From Myxococcales bacterium (lineage in GTDB: Bacteria > Myxococcota_A > Polyangia > Fen-1088): 8,416 nt of DNA. Shown one piece after another: positions 1 through 5,664 of this stretch. The notes beneath the pieces were generated by a model that saw only the letters and a program-made list of their open reading frames with translations, was not told where the DNA came from and searched no databases. Where the stretch lies: positions 1 through 8,416 of the forward strand of contig PMZX01000511.1 of the NCBI GenBank assembly GCA_003170035.1, written 5' to 3'. Numbering within the stretch: position 1 is the stretch's first letter; the number at the start of each line of letters is the position of its first letter. The position numbers and the translations under genes were made by a program.

Positions 1-31
1 GCAATGTTTGAATCGCTCTGCTCGGGCTCAT
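1..31 (-). CDS. 5' end of an unidentified leftward gene (partial)
   Basis: An ATG on the minus strand at 31-29 opens a frame that stays open to the window edge, giving MSPSRAIQTL. It is preceded by an AGGAG Shine-Dalgarno at 45-41 with a 9-nt spacer, so the start is believable even though only ten codons are visible. An AT-rich TCTATA/TATAGG element lies just upstream, around 59-64, and could be part of its promoter, but I see no convincing -35. The product cannot be identified from ten residues. Confidence 0.5.
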   Translation of the reverse strand, partial: MSPSRAIQTL

Positions 32-336
32 GATGGTTGTCTCCTGGTTGCGTGCCCCTATAGACACTCGACAGAGCAAATTCAGAAACTGAGGAGTTGG
101 ACGCAGATCGGCATAAAAGGCCCTGCCATCATTTGATCCGGTCTTGGCCCCCGGCCACCGCGCCGTCACCTGCTTCCTGATGGGAAATCTACCGGGGGTT
201 CATGGCACACAGATAGGAAGCAATCCCCGTTCCGATCGCCAGGTGCTCGATTTCCCTTGGCCGAGCTGCCAAATGCCGCCCGAGGCTGTGACGTTCCTGT
301 CACTCCGACTAACAGAAAACCCACGGTCCCACCGCG
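32..336. other. Intergenic stretch with no supported gene
   Basis: About 300 bp lie between the start of the partial leftward gene and the stop of the leftward secreted-protein gene at 337. The open frames here (for example 144-362 plus, 200-481 minus) have no Shine-Dalgarno, mixed composition and no recognisable motif. The left end, around 59-120, is richer in A and T and probably holds the promoter of the partial gene. A small inverted repeat, GTGAC-6-GTCAC at 288-303, lies downstream of the 337 stop, but no T-run follows it on either strand, so I do not call it a terminator. Confidence 0.5.
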
Positions 337-855
337 CTACGAAACCGGCAAAGGCAGCTTGAGCATCAGTCCACCGGTGAAGGTGAACCCGATGCCCGCA
401 ATCGCCTGTGCGCGCAGGAAGGGAAAGACGGGCAGGGCCCAAAGTCGGGCGCGGCTCTCGGCGTGCGCATAGTTGGCCCACAAGGTGAGCTGGCCGCCGT
501 AGCGAGCGACATCGCCCGTGAGATCGACGACGAACCCGGGGTCTGCACCCAGAACCAGGTTGTGTGGCTCGCTGCCCAGTATTGCCGCGGGCTGCAGTTC
601 GACGTAGAAGCGGCCGGGCACGAAACCCACGGCGGCGCCGAAGCCCCAGCCGCCCATGTACTGCGCCAGCGCCACCTCGCCGCCGAAGCGCAACGACCCG
701 TCGAAACCGATCTCGAAGCTAGGTCCAGGCGTCAGATACGCCAGAGGTCGGCGCGCCGTGCCCACGTCAGCCCACGCCGTCCCCGCAGCCAGCGCGAACA
801 GCACCAGCGCCACGGGGGTCAGGGCGTAGGGTAGTCGTGCAGCGGATCGTCTCAC
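337..855 (-). CDS. Secreted small beta-rich protein, possibly outer-membrane; hypothetical
   Basis: The product is 172 aa and starts at GTG. Residues 1-29 form a clear Sec signal peptide: an RR-containing N-region, a hydrophobic core around 11-27 and an AWA cleavage site before Asp30. The mature ~143 aa alternate aromatic/hydrophobic with small or polar residues in short strands (for example SFEIGFDGSLRFGGEVALAQ, GFGAAVGFVPGRFYVELQPA), separated by Gly/Asp/Pro turns. This is typical of small beta-barrel or beta-sandwich envelope proteins. It does not end in the terminal Phe favoured by many outer-membrane proteins (it ends LPLPVS), so a periplasmic fate is also possible. No Shine-Dalgarno precedes the GTG, but a good sigma-70-like promoter ends 7 bp before it, suggesting a leaderless transcript. 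I do not recognise a named family. Confidence 0.72.
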   Translation of the reverse strand: MRRSAARLPYALTPVALVLFALAAGTAWADVGTARRPLAYLTPGPSFEIGFDGSLRFGGEVALAQYMGGWGFGAAVGFVPGRFYVELQPAAILGSEPHNLVLGADPGFVVDLTGDVARYGGQLTLWANYAHAESRARLWALPVFPFLRAQAIAGIGFTFTGGLMLKLPLPVS

Positions 856-862
856 GACTGTA

Positions 863-891
863 GTTAGACACCGCAGCGCGGTTCTTGTGAA
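863..891 (-). promoter_or_regulatory. Candidate sigma-70 promoter, leaderless, for the secreted protein at 337-855
   Basis: On the minus strand, TTCACA (891-886; five of six match TTGACA) is followed by a 17-bp spacer and TCTAAC (868-863; four of six match TATAAT). Only seven bases separate the -10 from the GTG start at 855. Transcription would therefore begin at or beside the start codon, which fits the lack of any Shine-Dalgarno. The site lies in the 54-bp gap downstream of the YtxH gene. It is a pattern match by eye, with no experimental support. Confidence 0.5.
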
Positions 892-909
892 GTGCTGTTG
901 GTTCAGACT

Positions 910-1158
910 TCAGTGAGTCAGTTCTACGCCGGCGCGCGCTGCGCGCCTGCGCAGGCTACGAAAACCCTCGAACATCGAGTCGCGGATCTCGGGGCCTGAC
1001 TTGGGCGTCAGCAGCAGCGCAATGGTTGCGCCCACTGCCAGGCCGATTCCCACCAGCCCGCTGCCGCCCAGCCAAATTCGCAGCGAGTTCTTGCGTCGCA
1101 GGCCGACCACGCCGAGCAGGTCGTCTCTCGACAGGTTCTTGATGTTTTGCAGCTTCAT
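910..1158 (-). CDS. YtxH-like single-pass membrane protein
   Basis: The product is 82 aa. Residues 1-28 are basic and polar (with a DDLLGVVGL stretch). Residues 29-50 form one Gly-rich transmembrane helix (IWLGGSGLVGIGLAVGATIALLL), followed at once by TPKSGPEIRDSM. The helix plus a '(L/A)-x-P-K-S-G-x-E-x-R' segment is the hallmark of the YtxH domain, known from small stress-associated membrane proteins of unclear function. The C-terminal tail (68-78) is Arg-rich. The family is often longer, with a coiled-coil tail, so this is a minimal version. The start is supported by GGAGGG with a 7-nt spacer. A perfect inverted repeat lies 24-49 bp upstream and may be its operator. Function is inferred from family resemblance only; a role in envelope stress is plausible but unproven. 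Confidence 0.8.
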   Translation of the reverse strand: MKLQNIKNLSRDDLLGVVGLRRKNSLRIWLGGSGLVGIGLAVGATIALLLTPKSGPEIRDSMFEGFRSLRRRAARAGVELTH

Positions 1159-1181
1159 GACGCTACCCTCCAGCTCAAATT

Positions 1182-1207
1182 CAATGACGTCGCCTATATC
1201 GTCATTG
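1182..1207. promoter_or_regulatory. Perfect 8-bp inverted repeat upstream of the YtxH gene (candidate operator)
   Basis: CAATGACG at 1182-1189 and its exact reverse complement CGTCATTG at 1200-1207 flank a 10-bp AT-containing centre (TCGCCTATAT). The dyad sits 24-49 bp upstream of the YtxH start codon, where an operator or an overlapping promoter element would be expected; the centre holds TATAGG on the minus strand. It also covers the stop codon of the doubtful ORF 1194-1748. No T-run follows on either strand, so an intrinsic terminator is unlikely. The regulator is unknown. Confidence 0.45.
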
Positions 1208-1748
1208 TGGATCCGATCCAGGCAAGCGCCCGCCCGAGTGCACGGGAACCACGATGCTCAAATGCCTGGTTCGATTCACTCTCCGCGCCTTTTGGGCTAG
1301 ATGGCCCCGGCCGCGGGCGGAAGATCGAGACTGCCAACCAGAACCGGCTGCGCTGGGTTCTGCACAGCAAAGGGTCAGTTACATCGTAGGTTTGAATGCT
1401 GCCATCCTCGACTGAACCGCTCGGGGCGATTTGCGGGCGGTTCTCCCAGTCTCCCAGAAAAATGTGCTGGTCCCGTTTCAACACGCGAATCGGGGTGCCG
1501 CCCACCGATTGCATCCAGGACACCAGTTCGAGACTCGCACCCGCGCCGAGATCGCTGTTGCTAGACCGATCCATACCCGCATCGGGCCGATCGACGCCGA
1601 CGTCGGGCTGAGCAGCCACCGCATCGGGCTGAGCAACTTTGCGCAAGACGCTCCCCGGCGACCCTCCTGATGCGTGGCGCCGACGGTGGCGACCGATGCC
1701 GAAAGAATCGAATTGAATCAGGACCGCACTCGTCCATAGAGTACGCAC
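1194..1748 (-). CDS. Doubtful hypothetical ORF with Asp/Pro-rich repeats
   Basis: A 184-codon frame. From about residue 36 it looks partly coding: three near-repeats of a Gln/Arg-Pro-Asp unit (AQPDAV, AQPDVGV, RPDAGMD, residues 39-60), then a more globular stretch (LELVSWMQSVGGTPIRVLKR) with mostly G/C third positions. Asp/Pro/Ala linkers of this kind are common in myxobacterial lipoproteins. However, there is no signal peptide or lipobox, the first ~35 codons look non-coding (Arg/His-rich), and no good Shine-Dalgarno precedes the ATG. An AGGAGGG at about 1669-1663 is too far from a usable start nearby. The 5' end also overlaps the probable promoter of the rightward gene at 1763. It may be a small real gene with a later start, a decayed remnant, or noncoding. 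If it is not real, 1208-1700 holds no gene I can support. Confidence 0.3.
   Translation of the reverse strand: MRTLWTSAVLIQFDSFGIGRHRRRHASGGSPGSVLRKVAQPDAVAAQPDVGVDRPDAGMDRSSNSDLGAGASLELVSWMQSVGGTPIRVLKRDQHIFLGDWENRPQIAPSGSVEDGSIQTYDVTDPLLCRTQRSRFWLAVSIFRPRPGPSSPKGAESESNQAFEHRGSRALGRALAWIGSTMTI
1713..1742 (+). promoter_or_regulatory. Candidate promoter of the Trp-repeat protein gene
   Basis: TTGAAT at 1713-1718 and TAGAGT at 1737-1742 are separated by 18 bp; each matches the sigma-70 consensus at four of six positions. Predicted initiation falls near 1749, immediately before the AAGGAG ribosome-binding site at 1751-1756, giving a short leader. Pattern match only. Confidence 0.35.
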
Positions 1749-1762
1749 CTAAGGAGAACGCC

Positions 1763-2545
1763 ATGAGAAGACTGGTCACAGCCACTGCCATCCTGTTCGG
1801 ACTGGGAACAGCGCTGCCCGCGCGGGCAGACCGCGACGATGAGCGGAACGATCGTGGGCAAGCCCAGGGAAACCGCGAACGGCAGGACCGCGAGCGCATG
1901 GAGCGCGAGCGGCAGGACCGCGAGCGTATCGAGCGCGAGCGTGAGGAGCGCGAGCGTATGGAGCGCGAGCGCGGGCGCGAGGCACGGGAGCGCGAGCGCG
2001 AAGCCCGGGACCGCAGAGACCCGGCGTTCCGCCTGCGCGTGGCTCCCCCGGCACCAAGGCCCGAGATGCGAACCGAGGCCCCAACGCCGCAGCACATCTG
2101 GGTCCGTGGCTACTGGGGCTGGCAGGATGGCCGGCACGTCTGGATAGATGGTCGCTGGGCGTTGGCGCCTCTGCCAGGCCGGGGCTGGATCGAGCCGCGC
2201 TGGGTGCTCGAAAACGGCGAGTGGGCTTTCTATTCGGGGTATTGGGGGCCGGCCGCCGTGCCTGCTGCCCCTCCAGCCCCGGCGTCCGTCTACGCCGAGC
2301 CGCCGCCACCGGCCGAGGTCACCATCACCATCGGGCCGCCGCCCCGTCGCGTCGAGGGGGTCCCGCGCCAGCCTGGGAACGGGTACGTATGGATCGCGGG
2401 TGATTGGATCTGGGACGGACACCAATACCTGTGGTCGGCAGGCCGTTGGGAAGCCCCTCGCCCCGGCTGGATCTGGATGGCGCCGAACTGGCAGACCGAT
2501 GGCAATCAATACCGGTGGCGGCCCGGCCACTGGAAGCGGCGATAG
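1763..2545 (+). CDS. Secreted Arg/Glu-helix protein with YXWGXW-type Trp repeats
   Basis: The product is 260 aa. The start is the ATG with AAGGAG 6 nt upstream; it opens a clean signal peptide (1-22, cleavage after ARA). The in-frame ATG at 1670 would hide that signal and has no Shine-Dalgarno. Three regions follow. Residues 23-86 are almost entirely Arg, Glu, Asp and Gln, with three 10-residue repeats (QDRERMERER and variants, 41-70), probably a long charged single helix. Residues 112-161 and 207-257 are two Trp/Tyr/Gly-rich blocks (WVRGYWGW, WIDGRW; YVWIAGDW, WSAGRW, RPGHW) matching the YXWGXW repeat family of exported proteins. A Pro/Ala linker (163-205) joins them. No catalytic residues are evident, and the Trp blocks suggest a structural or binding role in the periplasm or outside the cell. 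It converges on ilvE with a 33-bp gap and no visible terminator. Confidence 0.85.
   Translation: MRRLVTATAILFGLGTALPARADRDDERNDRGQAQGNRERQDRERMERERQDRERIEREREERERMERERGREAREREREARDRRDPAFRLRVAPPAPRPEMRTEAPTPQHIWVRGYWGWQDGRHVWIDGRWALAPLPGRGWIEPRWVLENGEWAFYSGYWGPAAVPAAPPAPASVYAEPPPPAEVTITIGPPPRRVEGVPRQPGNGYVWIAGDWIWDGHQYLWSAGRWEAPRPGWIWMAPNWQTDGNQYRWRPGHWKRR
1883..1972 (+). repeat. In-frame 30-bp tandem repeat (three units) encoding the Arg/Glu helix
   Basis: Three consecutive 30-bp units at 1883-1912, 1913-1942 and 1943-1972 encode QDRERMERER, QDRERIERER and EERERMERER. They differ by a few bases, mostly silent or conservative. A degenerate fourth unit (GREARERERE) follows. Copy number could vary between strains through slippage without shifting the frame. 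Confidence 0.85.
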
Positions 2546-2578
2546 GGTTCGGTCAGAAGCCCTGATGCACCGGCTGGC

Positions 2579-3499
2579 TCACGCCACCAGCGTGCACCAG
2601 GACCGGTATTTGGGCGAGCGGCCGCGCACGACGTCGAAGAACAGCGAGCGCAGACGTGTGGTGACGCTGCCCATCTGACCGGTCCCCACCGGACGGTGAT
2701 CGATGCGCGTGACCGCGGTGATCTGCGCGGCTGTGCCGGTCAGGAAGATCTCGTCAGCCAAGAAGATCTCACCCCGTTCCACTGGACGCTCCTCGACGGT
2801 CAGCCCCAGTTCGTCGCGCAGAAGGGTGATGAGCGAGCGGCGGGTGATGCCTTCCAGCACGCTCTGATCGAGTGAGGGCGTGACCGCGATCCCGCGGCGG
2901 ATGAGGAAGATGTTCTCGCCCGATCCCTCGCTGACATGTCCGTCGCGGTTGAGCAGAATGGCCTCGTCGAAGCCGGACAACTCGGCGTCGCTCTTGGCCA
3001 GGGCGCTGTTGATGTAGCTCCCTGTGATTTTTCCGCGCGGCGGGATCACGTTGTCGTCGGGCCGACGCCAGGACGAGACCGTGCAGTGCGCACCCTCGGC
3101 CTTGTCGATGTATAGGCCGAAGGGCACGGCCACCGCGGCCAGAACCGGCGTCAGGCCGTGCAGGCGCACGCCGATCACCTCGTCTGAATAGAAAGCCAGC
3201 GCGCGGATGTAGCAATCCTGGCGTAGTCCCTCGGCGCGCAGCAAGTCGAGCAGGGCCGCAGCGGTCGCTTCTTCCGAAAGAGCCAGGTTCATGCGCAGCA
3301 GGCGGGACGATTCGTGCAAGCGCCGCACATGGTCGGCCAAACGAAACACGAAGAGCTTGCCCTCGTCCTGGTTGAAGTAGCCGCGAATGCCGGCGAACAC
3401 TCCGGTGCCGTAGTTGAACGCGTGGGTCAGCAGGCCCAGCTTCGCTTCGGCGTAGGGGAGGACGCGGTCGTGAAAGAAAGCCATGCGGGGAAGTGCCAT
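2579..3499 (-). CDS. ilvE: Branched-chain amino acid aminotransferase
   Basis: The product is 306 aa, the usual IlvE length. It transfers the amino group between glutamate and the branched-chain 2-oxo acids, the last step of Leu/Ile/Val synthesis and first of their breakdown, in the cytoplasm. Fold-type IV PLP enzyme features are in order: HAFNYGTGVFAGIRGY (26-41), FRLADHVRRLHESS (52-65), YIRALAF (97-103), the PLP lysine K157 in PPRGKITGSYINS, the DGHVSEGSGENIF phosphate-binding segment (186-198), and the LADEIFLTGTAAQITAV signature (247-263). The EGSGEN and GTAAQIT motifs and the length favour IlvE over D-amino-acid transaminase or aminodeoxychorismate lyase. AAGGA lies about 6 nt before the ATG. 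It is downstream of two lipoprotein genes on the same strand but probably has its own promoter in the 102-bp gap. Confidence 0.95.
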   Translation of the reverse strand: MALPRMAFFHDRVLPYAEAKLGLLTHAFNYGTGVFAGIRGYFNQDEGKLFVFRLADHVRRLHESSRLLRMNLALSEEATAAALLDLLRAEGLRQDCYIRALAFYSDEVIGVRLHGLTPVLAAVAVPFGLYIDKAEGAHCTVSSWRRPDDNVIPPRGKITGSYINSALAKSDAELSGFDEAILLNRDGHVSEGSGENIFLIRRGIAVTPSLDQSVLEGITRRSLITLLRDELGLTVEERPVERGEIFLADEIFLTGTAAQITAVTRIDHRPVGTGQMGSVTTRLRSLFFDVVRGRSPKYRSWCTLVA

Positions 3500-3529
3500 A
3501 AGTGTTTCCTTGGGCCACCTGGATGTTGG

Positions 3530-3569
3530 ATTATGGGTAGAAATCTAGCATGCCCCGACGGTATGTCCC
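3530..3569 (-). promoter_or_regulatory. Candidate promoter region of ilvE
   Basis: On the minus strand, GGGACA (3569-3564) is followed by a 16-bp spacer and TGC-TAGATT (-10 at 3547-3542, with an extended-10 TG). A second -10-like CATAAT (3535-3530; five of six match consensus) lies closer to the gene but lacks a good -35. Either would give a 25-40-nt leader carrying the AAGGA site. No clear terminator for the upstream lipoprotein gene is present, so read-through from it is also possible. Confidence 0.3.
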
Positions 3570-3601
3570 GCGGGGGTCTTCGGTTGCTCTGACCGGCGGC
3601 G

Positions 3602-4000
3602 CTACGGACTAGGGAAGAAGTTGAACGCGTAGACGACGTCGACATTGCCCCCACCGTGAGGCTTGGGGAATGTCCAGGTCAAGAGATGTCTGCGCAGACA
3701 CTCCTCGATCGCGGGGTTGCCTACGGTCGAGTCACGCAGGACAACCGCGACGACGTTGCCGGTGGCGGAAATGGTGAACTGGCTGAGCACGCGGCCGGTG
3801 AGGTCAGGTTGCTTCACCAACTCCACCTCGTAGCACGCCCGCACCTCGCGGTGGTGTTCGCGGATGACATCCTTGATGACCTTCTTGTCTAGCGTACCGC
3901 GCGTGGGACGGCCGGACTGCGCCTGGGACTGCGATCCGGACGTGCCACAGCCCAGCGCTGCGGCGAGCGACAACAGAAGGGTCGCGCCTCTCAGGTCCAT
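3602..4000 (-). CDS. Small lipoprotein with AgmX/PglI C-terminal domain
   Basis: The product is 132 aa. Residues 1-17 are a lipoprotein-like signal with Cys18 in AALGC, a slightly non-canonical lipobox. A short Ser/Gln/Gly linker (19-35) follows. Residues 36-130 form one domain matching the C-terminal module of myxobacterial AgmX/PglI-type proteins. Its marks are LDKKVIKDVIREHHREVRACYE, a GRV-x-x-x-FTISATGNV strand, the conserved Cys pair C56/C101, and a WTFPKPHGGGNVDVVYAFNF ending. That module is TonB-C-like and usually sits at the end of large gliding, motility or secretion-associated proteins; here it stands alone on a lipid anchor. The gene starts 7 bp after the stop of the upstream lipoprotein gene and has only a weak Shine-Dalgarno, so translational coupling is likely. 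Its function is inferred to be envelope-associated and is otherwise unknown. Confidence 0.82.
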   Translation of the reverse strand: MDLRGATLLLSLAAALGCGTSGSQSQAQSGRPTRGTLDKKVIKDVIREHHREVRACYEVELVKQPDLTGRVLSQFTISATGNVVAVVLRDSTVGNPAIEECLRRHLLTWTFPKPHGGGNVDVVYAFNFFPSP

Positions 4001-4007
4001 GGCGTTT

Positions 4008-4712
4008 CTATAGCTTACTGGCGGCCCCGCTGGTGCCGAAATCGAGCAACTCGATGGACCACTTGCCGTCGTCGGACACGCCCTTCACGGCGCCGTTGAT
4101 GGGGACAGCCGGGTGATACCACGAGGTTGACTTCTGGGTCATGCCAGCAGCCGAAACCTGGACCGCGAACTTGGCGCAGCCCTGGAAGGTGCCCGCCGGC
4201 ACGGTGACGGTTTCCTTGGAAGCCTGGGCCACGTCGGACGAGACCACCGCGTTCTGAGCCACTGCCTTGAACTGGCTCTTGAACAGGCTAGCCATCGGCG
4301 TCGAGGCGAAGTCAATGGTCTGGAGCGGCTTGTCGTCCGTCTTGGTCACCACCTTCAGCAGCACGTCAGCGGCTTCGTCAGCGGTGCGCGGCATGTGACT
4401 GTAGAGGATCTTGGTGATGTTGTGGTGGAAGTAGTCCTGCCGGTCGAATTCCAGCCACATCCCTTCGCCTTCCGCTGCCACGACGCTGATACGCTGGATG
4501 GCTACGTTGCCCTTCTCGTCCACCGTGCGCTCGACCACCCACTGCCCGACCGCCCATGGCGTGGGGTCGTAGGCCGCGGGGGCTCCCTGGTTGCGGGCTT
4601 GCGTCTGGAACGAGCCCGCCAGGCTGTCGGTGGCAGCCTTCATCTGCGGGTTGATCGAGGGCGCGCAGCCGGCAAGGCCGAGCGCCAGAACGGTAGTGAT
4701 GATGTTGCGCAT
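4008..4712 (-). CDS. Lipoprotein of unknown function (paralogue of the divergent neighbour)
   Basis: The product is 234 aa. The start is the ATG at 4712, preceded by AAGGAG with a 7-nt spacer; this puts a perfect lipobox LAGC at 13-16. An in-frame ATG nine codons upstream has no such site. After a flexible region (17-50), a beta-rich domain begins at VGQWVVERTVDEKGNV (55-70) and continues through EGMWLEFDRQDYF (84-95). It ends with VTVPAGTFQGCAKF (169-182), STSWYHPAVPINGAVK (195-210) and SIELLDFG (219-226). The pattern 'V-x-x-G-x-F ... W-x-x-x-x-V-P-x-x-G-x-V-K ... L' recalls DUF3108/LolA-like beta sheets, but I cannot name the family with confidence. The same pattern recurs in the divergent gene at 4884. 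It heads a probable two-gene operon with the AgmX/PglI-domain lipoprotein. Confidence 0.82.
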   Translation of the reverse strand: MRNIITTVLALGLAGCAPSINPQMKAATDSLAGSFQTQARNQGAPAAYDPTPWAVGQWVVERTVDEKGNVAIQRISVVAAEGEGMWLEFDRQDYFHHNITKILYSHMPRTADEAADVLLKVVTKTDDKPLQTIDFASTPMASLFKSQFKAVAQNAVVSSDVAQASKETVTVPAGTFQGCAKFAVQVSAAGMTQKSTSWYHPAVPINGAVKGVSDDGKWSIELLDFGTSGAASKL

Positions 4713-4883
4713 GAGATCGCTCCTTTTCACGAAATGCACCCCATCATCGGCATGAAACAGGAAAGCGCAAGTCCTTGTCGCGTTCAGCCGGCAATCGCGC
4801 TAGACAGGGCACGGGAACCGTCCCACAAGTCCCGCACGCCACGCGCGGCAGGGCACAGGGAGGCGCCCACAAAAGGAGATTCC

Positions 4884-5594
4884 ATGAAGCGCTTCATCGC
4901 CCTTGCCTTGGTCCTGCTGCCCACCGCAGCTGCGGCCCAACCAACCGGGTCGCCGCAATCCTTGCCTCTGGTTGTGGATCTGAAGAAGGCTGTCGTCGGT
5001 AGCTGGGCCGAGTACAGCATGAGTTTCGGCGAGGCCAAGATGAAGTCCCGCTGGGCCTTGGTGGCTCGCAACGCCAGTTCCACCACGCTGGAGATGTCGA
5101 TGCAGGGCGGGCCGACCGCCCAGATGGGAGGCAAGGTCACGCTGAAGATGGTGCTTGACCCCGACCCCATCGGCGCGGCCAAACCGGTCAAGGAGATCAT
5201 CATGCAGATCGGCGACGGCGATCCGATGCAGGCGCCGTCGGACGCACCGGCGCAGAAGTTCCAGAAGCCCGATGCCAAGACCCTGGTGGGCATGGAGACT
5301 ATCAAAGTGGCGGCCGGATCATTCAAGACCGCCCACTACCGGGACCACCCGCCGTCGGGCACCGTCGACATCTGGGTCAGCGAAGAGGTTCCGCCGCTTG
5401 GCGTGGTCAAGTTCGTGACCACGCCCGAGCCCAAGACCGGCGCAGACAGCCCGCCGTCCATCCCGCCCGCAACCATGGAACTGACCGCCACCGGGGGCGG
5501 CGCCAAGCCCACCATCACCAAGCGGGCCAAACCTTTCGATGCAGCCCAGATGATGGGTGGCGCTCCGCCGGCCGGCAAGAAGAAGGGCAAGTAG
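4884..5594 (+). CDS. Secreted protein of unknown function, distant paralogue of the divergent lipoprotein
   Basis: The product is 236 aa. The ATG at 4884 follows AAAAGGAG with a suitable spacer and opens a signal peptide (1-18; TAAAA then Gln). The longer upstream frame runs through the divergent gene and is not used. The mature domain starts VVGSWAEYSMSFGEAKMKSR (37-56), continues ASSTTLEMSMQGG (64-76), and ends METIKVAAGSFKTAHYR (137-153), VDIWVSEEVPPLGVVKF (161-177) and ATMELTATGGG (196-206). These blocks fall in the same order as in the divergent lipoprotein (VGQW, MWLEF, VPAGTF, SWYHPAVPINGAVK, SIELL), pointing to an old duplication. It differs in having no lipobox and a Lys-rich tail (GKKKGK). 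It is probably periplasmic; the biochemical role is unknown. A 171-bp divergent intergenic region upstream must hold both promoters, but none is clear by eye. Confidence 0.82.
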   Translation: MKRFIALALVLLPTAAAAQPTGSPQSLPLVVDLKKAVVGSWAEYSMSFGEAKMKSRWALVARNASSTTLEMSMQGGPTAQMGGKVTLKMVLDPDPIGAAKPVKEIIMQIGDGDPMQAPSDAPAQKFQKPDAKTLVGMETIKVAAGSFKTAHYRDHPPSGTVDIWVSEEVPPLGVVKFVTTPEPKTGADSPPSIPPATMELTATGGGAKPTITKRAKPFDAAQMMGGAPPAGKKKGK

Positions 5595-5622
5595 CGCTAA
5601 GAAGTCGACGCTAAGAAGTCGG
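5595..5622 (+). repeat. Two 14-bp direct repeats after the stop codon
   Basis: CGCTAAGAAGTCGA (5595-5608) and CGCTAAGAAGTCGG (5609-5622) are tandem and differ only in the last base; a third partial copy (CGCTT) follows. The array starts directly after the stop codon of the secreted-protein gene and ends beside the candidate -35 of the next gene. It may be a recent slippage duplication or a repeated protein-binding site. Confidence 0.7.
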
Positions 5623-5625
5623 CGC

Positions 5626-5655
5626 TTGCTTGCCTGCGGCCCACCCCTGTAGACT
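5626..5655 (+). promoter_or_regulatory. Candidate promoter, leaderless, for the PilZ-like protein gene
   Basis: TTGCTT (5626-5631) and TAGACT (5650-5655) are separated by 18 bp. The -10 ends nine bases before the ATG at 5665, and there is no Shine-Dalgarno, so the transcript probably starts within a few bases of the start codon. Pattern match by eye only. Confidence 0.42.
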
Positions 5656-5664
5656 CGCGTCGTC

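Noticed and set aside
288..303. Inverted repeat GTGAC-6-GTCAC as a terminator
   Set aside because: Short 5-bp stem with no T-run on either side; chance occurrence is likely.
463..834. Plus-strand frame antisense to the secreted protein at 337-855
   Set aside because: No Shine-Dalgarno, no motif, His/Arg/Glu-rich composition; the opposite strand has a clear signal peptide.
1718..2530. Minus-strand frame (270 codons) opposite the Trp-repeat gene
   Set aside because: The plus strand has a signal peptide, Shine-Dalgarno and a repeat family; the minus frame has only low-complexity sequence created by the repeats.
2546..2578. Bidirectional terminator between the Trp-repeat gene and ilvE
   Set aside because: The 33-bp gap shows no stable stem with a T-run on either strand.
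4395..4883. 163-codon upstream extension of the secreted protein gene at 4884
   Set aside because: It runs antisense through the lipoprotein gene and would bury the signal peptide; the ATG at 4884 has a strong Shine-Dalgarno.
5595..5622. CRISPR-like or attachment-site repeat
   Set aside because: Two adjacent 14-bp units with no spacers, no cas genes, no integrase and no tRNA nearby.
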